From Hydnum rufescens UP504 (taxonomy: Eukaryota > Basidiomycota > Agaricomycetes > Cantharellales > Hydnaceae), in the NCBI GenBank assembly GCA_014904985.1, contig MU128986.1:143875-207874 (forward strand): a stretch of DNA of 64,000 bases, written 5' to 3'. Below the pieces are notes generated by a model. The model was not told where the DNA came from. It did not search any database and saw nothing but the letters and a program-made list of their open reading frames with translations. Position numbers and translations under genes: made by a program. Shown here piece after piece: positions 24,571 to 35,600 of the stretch (positions are counted from its first letter, which is position 1; the number at the start of each line of letters is the position of its first letter).

Positions 24571-25594
24571 CTGCTGCGTTCACATTGATCCATCGAGAAG
24601 GGGATGAGCACAGAGGAGTCCGCCGCACGAATGCTCGTTGAGATATTAACTACAGTATCGCCAGTTGGAGGTCTAGATTTTTTCCTCGGAGAGCGGGTTC
24701 GCCCAGAATTCATATGCGATTCAAATATTGGGTGTGTACATACATACATACAAACCCGCAGTGTATGGTGGATAATGGATTCACCCCATCTACTACCCAA
24801 GAATTACGATCCACGCCGAGGAAGTGCATTACGGAGGAGTACGATAGTTGCGAGGATCACACCTGACGCTGCCACATTTCACCCCCCCTTGTATATATAT
24901 GTCAGACGTTGCAATTACTGTAATTAGGGAAACGTTTGTTCTAGAGATCGTGATGCCATGGGGTCCGCGCTGTGTGCATTCCAGAATTCCAAGTTAGGGG
25001 GAGGGGGTGGGTTGGGGGGAAGAGGGAAAGAAAAAGACCGCCGTTTCCTGTCTGTTCCTGAAACTGTAACTTTGTGCTCTACATTTAACTTGGTAGTAGG
25101 TGGAGATGATGGGCCCTTTCATTCAAAGCCCCCACCCCCTATAGCGTTAGACTGCATCCAATCCTAGCGGGGTGCAACGTCGGTCATGCCGGTTGTTTTC
25201 AGACGTGGATGGGAAAATAGGATGTATATTTTTGATATATATAAACATGCCAAACACGCGTTCTCTCACTCTGTCGCCTGAGAAATGCCTCGGGCGTGGA
25301 GTGAGCGCGAAAATAGGCACATTGGGATCCGTGGGCATCATGGTAGCATTGAATGGGGGGAGAGGGTGGACAGCCGCAACATAAGGGTCCTGGGGTCGTT
25401 TGATATTAGCTGGGACTGGTTCATGGCGCCGATTGCGAAACACACCTGGGGATCGGGAAAGAACGCGGCACCACCCACGGGGCAAACATCTACAGCATTA
25501 TAGTATGAAGGGATGGGTTCTAATGAGATATCTTTTTGTTTTTAGGAGGGGGACAATTGAGAACAGGCCTACCCTATCAAGACGGCCAATTCGA
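24571..25594. other. Intergenic region, no gene recognised
   Basis: About 1 kb between the convergent F-box and eIF2-beta genes. It contains a G-rich run near 24995-25030 and a TA-rich stretch near 25230. The short open frames show no domain. It probably holds both 3' UTRs. Confidence 0.5.
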
Positions 25595-26693
25595 CTAGAC
25601 TTTCTTCTTGCGCTTCCCAATCTGGGCTTGAAAGCCTGTCTTGATTGCACTCACAGATCGCCTAGATCCACATGATTCGCACGTCATGAAGTATATGCGA
25701 TTTTCTTTTGTAAGAATCGTGTCTGGAGACTTGCACGTCTTGCAAGTCACGTACTCGACTGCACGAGACACACAGAGACGGAATCAACAGTTCAGTCGCT
25801 GGCGGAAAAGAAGGTGGACGAAAGAAACCACTTACCGATGTATCGTCGCAGCACGTTCTCAAGTTGTTTGGGTTGGAATCGGCCCTTGATGACTAGTCGT
25901 TTCTCTCCGTCAACACTTCCGGTCGTTCCTAGTTCGGCGAATAAGAACTGGATGACATGCTCTGGCTGACGGTGCATTCGCTTGCATATGTCCGCGACGT
26001 TGGCGAATATCGTCTTCTTATTTCCTTCACGGTGCACAGACGGTGGGACGATCGTGTAGCGCTTGCGAGTGGCAGATGAAAGATCGGGATTTTGGGAGTG
26101 GAGAGTCCGAACAATGCGATTTAAGAGCTGCGGAGAAATCTCTCAGAAAAATAATTGGGGGGATAGACAGATGAAATCGCGATAGCAGACCTCGGCATAT
26201 GTGTAGTCCCTGTCCGTACCATGCCATGGTTCGACCTCTCCATTGCCTTCGAGTCCCGGACCGCTGGCGACAGCGAAGGGATCATCGCCCAAATCTTCAT
26301 CATCCAAGTTATCTAAATCATCTACTGGAGCGTCATCTTCCTCGGGTGGTGGTGCCGGTTTTGTCTCCTCCACATCGTCAAGGTCGAAAGTCGCCTTTTT
26401 CTTCTTCTTCTTTTTTAGATCGGAGAAGTCTGCGAGTAGCGAGTCGCTTGTCGCCTGCCCCGCTTCAGCGGGTCCATCGTTCCCCTTGACGTCGATGTTA
26501 ATGTTAAGTGAGCGCTGCAAGAAATAACAGATGTAGAACAGAGAACGCTTACAAGGCTCGGAGTCGGCGCGTTGGCATTGCTATCAACGCCAAGAAGTTC
26601 TTCATCGAATGCGACCGCCTTCTTCTTTTTCTTCTTCTTAAGAGATGGGTCGAAGAGTGGTTCTTCCGCAGGTGCACTCTCAATATCAGCCAT
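25595..26693 (-). CDS. SUI3: Translation initiation factor eIF2 subunit beta
   Basis: Beta subunit of the eIF2 heterotrimer that delivers initiator Met-tRNA to the 40S subunit in the cytosol. The start is the ATG at 26693 ([16 protein letters not shown]). The N-terminal half has two heptalysine boxes ([12 protein letters not shown] and [11 protein letters not shown]) of the kind that bind eIF5 and eIF2B-epsilon; yeast has three, here I see two. The core follows: [56 protein letters not shown]. The C-terminal zinc ribbon is complete: [12 protein letters not shown], then [15 protein letters not shown], ending GKRKKKV before the stop at 25595. Four exons with short introns join cleanly, about 310 residues. 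Intact. Confidence 0.95.
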
Positions 26694-26952
26694 GACTTGA
26701 CGAGGTACTTGCCGAGAAAGATGATGTAAGATATCCGGCTTCACGTACCGCCACCCCGGCCGACGGCACATGCCCCAGTTCCCTTGATCGCTCCTTCTCG
26801 CACATAGATATAGCACACATTAGCTTAGTACAAGACCGCTCTCGGCGCCGGCCGGCAGTCTAATGTGGTATATAAACAAGATTCCTCCTCATACGTACCG
26901 CTCATCATCCAACGTATATTTATACCTCCCATTAGTTAACAAAATAAAGTTC

Positions 26953-28120
26953 TCATACAAGAGCTACGATACGGATATTCTTATATCGCCACAAATTTCG
27001 GTTGTTCTTGGCCGTCATCTCCTCTTCGTACTCAACCTCGACATGTGGCCCTATGAAAAGACTCAGGAGGCCAATTTCTTCACCTTCAGTGGAGACTCTT
27101 ACCTCGCCTTGCCTTTTTCAGGGGATTGAGTCGTTTCGCGTTCGACTTCGCTTTACGCTTTGCAGAAGTTGCGGCCGTCGAGTCCTTCCACTCCATCTTC
27201 TCGCAATTGGAGAGAGGAATCTGCAGTCCGCGGCTGGGCCTGAATTTAGAGACTTCCGTCGAGTCCAGAGAGTGAGGCCTCCTCCGTCGGGACAACACAC
27301 CTCGTCATCGTCGCTGAATACCTCATCAGAGCTATCCCCGCCTATATATTCTTGATCCCGTTCAAGCTCGTCTTGTGTGTCGACGCTTTGATCTTCGTCC
27401 TCGTCTGTTTGATTGTCCTGGACATCGATTCCAGGCATTCCCCGATCAAGGCCCGCATCTCGAACTGAACGCCAGACATTTTCGTTCGCGTTGAGACGGG
27501 CATCACCGTAAGCTTTAGACTTCAGTCGTTCGATCAACTCTTTTTCGATTTTGCGTTCTATATGCGCGGCTACCAAGGTCTTGGCCTCTCTAGTCGCTTC
27601 CCGCCGGTCAAATTTCTTTACGCTTAGAAGAGTCGGCCTGCAAAAATAACACGCAGTCAAGGGAATGTGAAGATTTCGAGCGCTAGTCGAATACATACTG
27701 TTGGCTAAGTTTCAACCGCCGCATTTTTGATTAAGTACTGGGTGATTTTGGCTAGGCGTTGCTTGCATTTGTGGACCATAAAGTCAGGCCAGTATAATAA
27801 CTCGCTGTCAATCTATAATTGACCATGTCAAACGGGTAAGAGGGGATATTGATAACTATTATACCTGTTCCGGTGCCTTGGTATAGTTATTAGACAATTT
27901 GACTCGTTCCCGCATCCTTGAAGGATTGTGCCCGCGTTCGACGGTCTTGGTGTAGAGAAAAACGACACCTGTGTGCTGGGTTAGCGAAGTTGCGGGCGGT
28001 TAAAACGGATTCATACCTCCAACCTTCCGCACCGTGGCGTAGCGAGAGTTTGCAAGCGGGCAAGACATTGGATTACAAACACATTGAACTGATTGCGGCA
28101 GAAAGCCCCGACAATACAGC
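26953..28120 (-). pseudogene. MAK16: MAK16-like ribosome biogenesis gene, frameshifted
   Basis: MAK16 is a nucleolar factor for 60S ribosomal subunit assembly. Blocks on the minus strand: FCRNQFNV near 28080, SCPLANSRYATVRKV near 28050, VVFLYTKTVERGH near 27950, MRERVKLSNNYTKAPEQ near 27900, [21 protein letters not shown] near 27770, [16 protein letters not shown] near 27590, [16 protein letters not shown] near 27490, an acidic stretch, a basic nuclear-signal-like stretch ([11 protein letters not shown]) and GPHVEVEYEEE near 27040. Introns are retained. Three signs of decay: the usual N-terminal 25-30 residues are not found; the frame slips between FCRNQFNV and CNPMSC; and the run of five T at 27724-27728 gives one base too many between TQYLIK and RRLKLSQQ. 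The usual W of the WERIKL motif is R. MAK16 is essential, so either another copy exists or the assembly is wrong here. Confidence 0.75.
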
Positions 28121-29107
28121 GTAAGGCGCGGAAACGAAAGACTGGGTTGTAGTCGTATGACAGCACAGCCATTCAGGAAGCCGGATAATAATGAAAAAGA
28201 ATAGTCTCGTAAGTAGCTCCGGTCTGGTTACGAGACTAGAAAAAGAAGCCAGTATGAGGTCACGATCGGCAAACACCGGCCACCGGGATGAACTCCCGGT
28301 ACCGTCTACAGGCTATCAGGCTCTACAAAGAGGTTAGGACTCCAATCCTGAAGTACATATGGATGGAATTAAAATAAGGGGCATTGCTAGCTCCATCGAA
28401 TAGGACGCGACTATCCCGACCCCGCGCAAGCACTACTTCGTGCGCCTCTCTTCTCAGACACCGTTGACCGAGACGTTCCACAGGTATGATTTCCACGGGA
28501 AGCTAAGGAGACTTTTTGAGAGTAAGTTGGACGTCACGTATATCTCTGGGGAATGTATTTGGGAACCTCTTTTGCGTCCCCTAGGAAATCGACATTTAAC
28601 GGAGAAGAACGAGATTGAAAGAGCACTTGCTCTAGGGGAACATATCAAAAATGGTCACCCCTGTCGCTAACGAGGGACATTACACTCTGATCTCACTTCT
28701 TTCTCAGAAACCTTGGCTCTCTATTCTTTGAAGAAGTATCGACATCTGCGAAGAATTTATAAAGATTAGCTCCATTGGCACCATGTCTCTGCATGGATAG
28801 ACATGTTCACACCATATCACCCTGTGTCCCTACAATCTGTAGAGTTTCTGCATTCTTTACCGTGATCATTCAAACCCGTCGCCCGCCGACTGGGCCATTG
28901 GTATTTGCCGCTTCCACATAATACGACGTCCATGCCCTTCCGCTATTAGTTACGCAAGAGAATCACATGTGATGAGCCTCCCTGGGGGACGGTGCATAGT
29001 ATATTGAAACGTATCATCACAACCGAGCATAACATGCCTTTAGGGGACGGTGCAGTAGCGCCGGGCAAATGCTAAGATGTATGGGAAGGAACGCCCGTAT
29101 CTCTTTC
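28121..29107. other. Intergenic region, no gene recognised
   Basis: About 1 kb between MAK16 remains and the RACK1 stop codon. An open frame of 76 codons near 28440-28670 (contains LDVTYISGECIWEPLL) has no recognised relative. I see no repeat or RNA gene. Confidence 0.45.
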
Positions 29108-30648
29108 TTATGCGCTCACAGCCCACACCCTGACCAGATCATCTGTGAACCCACCGAAGAGGGTCTGGCCATCTGTCGACCACGCAAGGGAAACGCACTC
29201 TGGCTCCTTCGAGTTTTTGCCTACGTCCACAAAGTCGGGCTTCAGCTCATCAACAATCGACCTGATTCATGTTTGAAAAGGCTTTTGGTCAGGAGATCCC
29301 CGCCATCAACGACCAGATGATAGTTACGCACTTGCTCTCCAAGTCGAAAATCTTGATGCAGCTCGCGGTCGCGGCGCATAGCCAGTATCGGTTAGGGCTG
29401 AATACGAGGGCGTTGACCGTGTTGCCAGCCTCAAGCGAGTACAAGTGTTTGCCGTCGTTGAGATCCCAGAGCATGGTGATGCCATCCTTGCCGCCGGACG
29501 CAGCCAGGGACCCGTCTGGGGATACCGAGACAGTGTTGATGTATCCGGTGTGTCCGTAGTGGTTTGTGCGTAGCTTGCATTTGGACAGTTCCCATACCTG
29601 AGTCGCAGTAAGATACTCGTTAGCGAAAACATCCATCATCATTCATGGGAACGTGAGGCCAAAGGGGTAAGCTGTGATCAGAGATCTTGGTGATAAAATG
29701 TTGTCTCATCGGGATTGATATGCCCTCTGAAGTAGCAAATATATGAAGTAACATCATTTCGTAGAAAGAAAGAAAAAAGAGGGCACAATCGTTAAAGCTG
29801 GAAGAAAGAGCACCAACCTTCACGACCTTGTCCCACCCGCAGGAGACGATTACTGGATTGCTGGAGTTTGGACTGAAGCGGACACATGAGACCCTATATC
29901 ATGACCGAATAAAAATTAAAGTAATTGATTAGCGCGACCAGGGGAAAAATCGACGTACCACTCGGTATGGCCTTCCTCCTTGATGTCAAATTTGCACTCG
30001 CCCAAAGTATTCCAGAGTTTAATTGTACGGTCACGGCTCCCGCTGACAATTTGCCTGTTGTCGGCGGAGAAGGAAACAGAGAGAACGTCGGAAGTATGCC
30101 CGACGAAGCGGCGGGTGGTGAGGCCGGTGTTGAGGTCCCAGAGACGAAGAGTGTGGTCCCATGATGAGGAGAGGGCGAATTGACCGTCAGACGAAATGAC
30201 AATATCAGACACGAAGTGGTTGTGACCCCGAAGGATCTTTTTTGGGCGACCGTACTCTGACTCGTTTCGAGTCAATTGCCACACGATGATAGTTTTATCT
30301 TTAGATGGAATGTCAGGACCCCCAGGGGGAAACATTAGAATCTTCGCGTATTGCAATACCTCGCGACGCGGTCAAAAGGAGGTCAGGATTCTCAGACGAG
30401 GCGGCAATCGCTAAATAGATAAAAAGTAAATGAGAAAGTAAGACCAGGGGGCTACAAACCTCCACTAACCAGTTACCCATCCTGAATGCACAACATAGAG
30501 TTGCCCAGTGTTAATTGGTTTATCTAAGTCAATCGTACATAACACTGACCCTTGTGCCCTAGGGGATATAGAGGATTAAGCTAGCCTCAGGTCTCAGATA
30601 CATAGGTCGCATACCTTCAAGCGATCCCAAGAAGCGTAAAGATTCCAT
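29108..30648 (-). CDS. RACK1: RACK1 / Cpc2 ribosome-associated WD40 scaffold protein
   Basis: Seven-bladed WD40 protein of the 40S subunit that links signalling kinases to translation. Clear blocks: [121 protein letters not shown], and the last exon [12 protein letters not shown] to LVRVWAVSA, stop at 29108-29110. The N-terminus needs two micro-exons: after [11 protein letters not shown] (ending at 30615) come nine bases at 30550-30558, then twelve at 30470-30481, together giving EGHKGWVTAIA as in other RACK1 proteins. All splice ends used are GT-AG. The large intron before [10 protein letters not shown] contains a box C/D snoRNA. Intact and certainly expressed in any fungus. Confidence 0.95.
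29673..29760 (-). ncRNA. snR24: Box C/D snoRNA U24 (snR24) in a RACK1 intron
   Basis: On the minus strand, inside the RACK1 intron: box C ATGATGT (complement of 29751-29757), the segment ATATTTGCTACTTCAGA with a degenerate D' box, a C'-like CGATGAGA (complement of 29704-29711), then CACCAAGATCTCTGA ending in box D CTGA (complement of 29678-29681). The two guide-side segments TATTTGCTA and ACCAAGATC are the hallmark of U24, which directs 2'-O-methylation of large-subunit rRNA. In yeast snR24 sits in an intron of ASC1, the RACK1 orthologue, so host gene and snoRNA agree. It would be released from the spliced intron by trimming. The exact ends are estimated. Confidence 0.88.
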
Positions 30649-30939
30649 TTTCAAGAAGGGCGATACAACAAGACGAAAAACTGTAACAGTTGTGTCGGCA
30701 GCCTCCGGATCGTGTGAAGTTTTTCGAGGTTCAGATTCTCTACCTGTCTTCTTGCCTTTTACTTCCCCATGACACTGTAATCCCTCTCTGGCCTTTACTC
30801 GGTCTTTTGATTCCTGAAATCATCATCATCGTTTGAGATACGGCACTGTCGACATTCACTGAATGGAATCGAAATTTCCTGGCCATGGGCCCGACGTAAT
30901 GGGTATATCGTTCATGCTCTCGTATTTGCTTGGTCTAGA

Positions 30940-31740
30940 TTTTTGCTACCGTGCCATGGGAGAAGGACGTTTGAAGAATCAGTAGCGCGGTGGTTTCAGG
31001 AGAAATATTCAGCACTGGGCTTTCGCAGTGCGTTGGAAAATACGAGCGGCGGTTAGAGTGCACTACGACTTTTGCGAGATCCGTCGAAACCATGTCACGT
31101 TCACTTCATCCAGGCTCTTGCTACCGTCACCGGACTTTCATTCCCCGAAGTACGAGTACATTGAGGCACTGTATCGTGCCGTGATGTGGAAGGATCCCTT
31201 TGGGCATGGACTCCTTCCCGCACGCATGCTTTCTCTTATTCGCATCCCTCGGCAGAACGGTGACTCTAACGCCTATGGAATGGAGAGTGGTTGTAGATTT
31301 GTGCTTGCACCGTTTGGGAATTTCGAGGCGGATCGTCACATCGTGATCTCTTCGCGACAGGCGAAGGTGACCTTGCTCATGTTTATGCGAAGAGAGGGCC
31401 AGGCTCGCGCGTGGTCCTTGATCCCTATACAGTAGAGATATGCTTCAATTTGAAAGGTGCTGTGAACGACAAATACAGAAAGTTGACATTATGTGTGATG
31501 TCCTCTTATAGACTCCAGGATGCCAATCAAGATGCCGAGTGGTTAGGTATGAACTAGCAGTGGCGAACGACACTATTCAAGGTATCCCCTCACTTGCCAC
31601 ACAAACCAAAAATCTAGTTCGATGCTTGGCAGCCCTTGTTGAGTCTTCCCGGCGCGCTTGTCCTACTTCCTTGTCCTTGTTCACGCCAGGAGGGATGGAT
31701 ATTCTAGTTGGTTTCACCAACTTGGTGACTTCTTGAACTT
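30940..31740 (+). pseudogene. N-terminal relic of an NLR-like gene, copy C
   Basis: Plus-strand match to relics B and G and to the N-terminal exons of the full-length genes: LECTTTFARSVETMSRSLHP near 31055, a KDPFGHGL exon end near 31190, a FGNFEADRHIVIS piece near 31310 corresponding to [13 protein letters not shown], and then CFNLKGAVNDKYRKLTLCVM near 31450 and an LVRCLAALVES-like piece near 31620. Frames are broken several times and the sequence ends before the coiled helical exon and the NACHT exon. It begins only about 290 bases upstream of the RACK1 start codon, on the opposite strand. Confidence 0.75.
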
Positions 31741-32489
31741 GAGAAGTGATGTTTTGCGTGAATCACAAGAGTGCCATTAGTTAGCTCCACCGAGACGTGA
31801 TGAAACAAATGACCAACACCGATGTTAATCAACTACTACTATCTACTCCTGGCTTTATTCGGGTTCTTCGGGGAGTACTAGTGGCGGATATCAAATCTGA
31901 AGAGAAGTCTACTGAATCTAAGTTTAATGACAAATGCTGATCGTTGAGCACCAGAGTCATGTGACTATATCACAACCCGAAAACGAATATTTGACATTTG
32001 CGGAAGATCTGGGCGGCGCTGGAGACGGTTCGCCATTTCTAAAGGAGTAATACCTGCTATCGAGCTATCTGATTTGATGGGATACGCGGGGTGAAGGCAG
32101 TTTAGAAACTAAATTTGAGTTAGTCACGTGTCACCACCGACTTGAGTTTCTGCGTATATGGCGTCTGGGACTCTATGGGGCCTACTGTATATGGGCAATA
32201 CACCATGAGTATCCCATTTGAGTGAGATAGGTCACCGCTCCTCATCATCATTCATCCAAGTCCTGTGAAGCTTCCGGAGCACCATTGATCCTTGTATTCA
32301 CTCCGGGGTACTGGTTTACGTCGGGCAGTGCATCTTCGAGTCTTTTGAGTTCACAGCGGGAGGTTGGGTGTGCCCATCTGAATAGCTTTTTGAAAATAGC
32401 TGCCACAGTACGAGGTACAGTATGTCGTCTGCACACTCGTCTGTTAAAGCAAAATTTACCTTCAGAGAAGTTAATAGGTGATTGAGATG
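31741..32489. other. Spacer between relic C and copy D
   Basis: About 750 bases with no recognised gene. An antisense open frame at 32248-32688 covers the copy D start and looks accidental. Confidence 0.4.
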
Positions 32490-32654
32490 GAAGGTCTTGA
32501 AGGTGTCGAAGGGAGCGTGTTGAGTGGAATGGGAGCACGGGACTCAGATTCGCTGACTGCTCTCGGGATCGTAAATTGATCGGGTGCTGGAGCCCGTACC
32601 AGCGGTTGTCTAAACAACTGGGCAATCCATCTGTTACGGTCCTCTCGCACATCA
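32490..32654 (+). promoter_or_regulatory. Core promoter of NLR copy D
   Basis: The last 60 bases before the start are conserved with copies F and H: AACTGGGCAATCCATCTGTTA, then a CTCTCGCACATC leader directly before ATGG. In F and H the corresponding block begins TTTAAACGTCTGGGCAATCC; in D the TTTAAA is changed to tctaaacaa. Upstream of this, D differs from the other copies, so its control region may have been replaced. Confidence 0.45.
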
Positions 32655-35600
32655 TGGCATCCACAGATCCATTGAGCCTAGTGGACATGCGCCAAGTGTA
32701 TATTTCAGGTATGTCTTCTCTCTAGAGAGCAGCAGTTTCCATCTCACAAACGTGTTTGGCCGTCGCAACAGAGGCCAGGTGCAATAGCCATCTTCTACGT
32801 ACATCGAAACAATACCGCCTTCACTTTACCATCCAGCCTCCTGCTGCCATCACCGGGTTGCATTCCCCAAAGTCGGAGTACGTCGAGGCAACGCATGAAA
32901 CTGTGACGTGGAAGGATCCCTTCGGAGATGAGTTGTAGGTCTTCATACTCATGTACTTCGTCGCCCTTCATTCACCTTCTCTCGGCAGCACGGTGATTCC
33001 AACACCTACTGGTTGCACAGTCATTATAGATATGCTCGAGGGTCGTTTTGGACGTTCGGGTCGGCTCGTCGCATCGTGCAGTTTGGATCTCTCCTCTACA
33101 ACAAACAAAGGTGAACCTGCTCATATTTAGGTCAAAAGATCGCCACCCTCACGTACCGTCTTTATCCCTGCAGAAATACACCTCGATTTGAAAGGTGGTG
33201 CGAACGCCAAATTCGGAGAGTTGACACTATATGTGACATCCTCTCTCGCATCCACTGGTGGGGCTGTCCAGAGTGCCAACCAGGCCACCCAGCAGCCAGA
33301 TCCTGGCCTAGCGGTTGTCAACCACGCGATTCAAGCTAGTGCCCCACTAGTAACAACAATCACAGACCAGTTCAATGCTTGGCAGCTCTTGATGAGTCGC
33401 CTCGGTGCCCTTGTGAAAGTGGCTGATATACTCGCTGAGGTACGTTTCTATACCGAATTACCTGTGCCATGCGACCGCTGAGAAGTATTTACAAACAGGC
33501 TCACCCTTGGATCAAGTTAGCATGGGGAATTGTCTCAGCAGCGTATAAGGCACGACTAGAATCAAGTGTTGTATCTATGTGCTTTCTGACTGGCGTTCCA
33601 TTAGATTGCTTCCGCCCAAAGCGACCGAGACGCCAAAGTGATGGGTTTAGTCGACGCTATGGCGGATAGCTGCTCGTTTGCTGACGAAGCGGAGGAGTTG
33701 AAGAAACGGTCGGAAAGAGATCGAAACATCATCAACCAAATACTGCGACAAGTAATGGAATGCGCTTATTTCATTCGGGACTATTCCAGGGACAAGTCCT
33801 TCGGTATGTGGAATCTCGCATGCTGTACTTACCCCAGGACTGATCAGCGTGGGCCGCAGTCAAACGCACCGTGAAGTACACGTTTTCTCTTGTTGACGCG
33901 CAGATCGACAGTTACACGGAAGCCCTGGTGACTCTCCGACGAAATCTGATTGAGCATGCCAACATACAATGCTCTGTCATTACATATCGGGTGTTAGACG
34001 TCGTGACCGAAATTCGTAAGTGCTTGTATGTCTTCGGTCAAAACCTGTGTTCTAAGATGATGCACAGGGGACTTGCAACTCCTTAGCGAAGTGAAATATG
34101 CCCCAGAGGCCCATCATGATCTTGATAAAGGGTGCTTACCAGGCACGCGCGGGGAGGTTATCGACGCTATAGTGCGCTGGGCTCTTGGAGCGGAGACGCC
34201 GTCCTCTGATCCAAGCAACTCAATAACATTGAGCTCCAACGAATCGTCTCGTGTGCTCTGGTTATGTGGTATGGCGGGTGCAGGAAAATCGTCGATCCTT
34301 CGCTCATGCGCGAAACGCGTTTCTGAACTTGAGCGCAAGGGAGCGTACTATGGCTTCGACAAAAATAAGCCTCTTGCAAATATGACCAACCTGTTCAGTA
34401 CGATTGCTCGAGACCTCGCCGAACTCGATGACTCCAGGAAGCAGCGCCTTATCGACGCCGTCAAGAAAGACGTTGCGATACGAACGACCGATAACTGCAA
34501 GTTGCAGTTCCAGCACTTCATCATTGCATCCTTCGAGGATGATAATGCCGTGGGGGAGACCGTCGTTTTCATTGACGCGTTTGACGAATCTGGAAACGCC
34601 ACGGTTCGCGCCGATGCGCTCGCTATTCTAACGAAGCAAGCGTCAAAACTCCCTCCTGGTCTTCGAGTCATAGTCACGTCGAGATACGAGCGCGATATTC
34701 AAGGTGCGCTGCGGTCCCCACTGCCACCTGGGGTTGACGTGATGCTTGTGGACGACATCCCCAATCATCAGACCTCCCGCGATATTGCGAGGTATATACA
34801 CAATGTGGTCCGTGACATGGATGACTTGCAAGAGGCAGAATACCAGACACAGCTGAATGCGCTCATTCGGAGGGCTGGAACATCGTTTCAGTGGGCTGCT
34901 ACCGCCTGTCGCTTCATTTGTAGCATTGATGCTGGCGTCGACCCTCGGGAACGGATTGAGACTGTGATGGGTGCTGATGAAGGGCTGTATCCGCTCTACA
35001 GCACGGTGATGAAGGAGCAATGCAATCTATCGGATAAGCGGGCACTAGACCGGGTCAAGTCAATCCTAGGCCGAATCATATGCGCTCGGGAGCCTTTATC
35101 ATTGCAGGGTCTTGTGCGTCTAGTTCCGCCCGACTCTATCGTCATCTCAGATCGCATCCAACAACAAATTGTGAAGAGTCTCGCCTCGGTGCTCAGTGGC
35201 ACGCACACTGACGATGCGCCCATTGCGCCTCTTCACTCATCTTATCGCGATTTCTTGTGTAACGCGGAGCATAATAAGGATTTCTACATTGATGAAGGCG
35301 AAGCAAATCGGCAGATGGCCCTGGCGTGCTTCAGGGTGATGGACCGGACGTTGACGTTCAATATCTGTCAAATTCCGACGTCGTTCCTTCGCAATGTTGA
35401 CATCCCGGGCATTAAAGGTCTCTGGGAAAAACACATTCCTTACCATCTGTATTATGCTTGTCGATTCTGGGGTTTCCATGTGTCCGCAACACTTCATGCC
35501 GAAGTTGATCTGAAACCCATCGAGTCATTCTTGCGGAAGGATTTCCTACCCTGGTTGGAAGTGATGAGCCTTACACAGAGCTCTCCTCAAACTGCATTAG

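Noticed and set aside
30482..30549. Reading HSGWVT directly from the genome as part of a longer RACK1 exon
   Set aside because: CATTCAG there looks like HS but has no acceptor before it except one that adds a foreign 12-residue stretch. The micro-exon model gives the exact family sequence with GT-AG ends.
32248..32688. A 146-codon minus-strand frame at the start of copy D
   Set aside because: It runs antisense across the conserved promoter and first codons of an intact gene, and has no counterpart at copies F or H.
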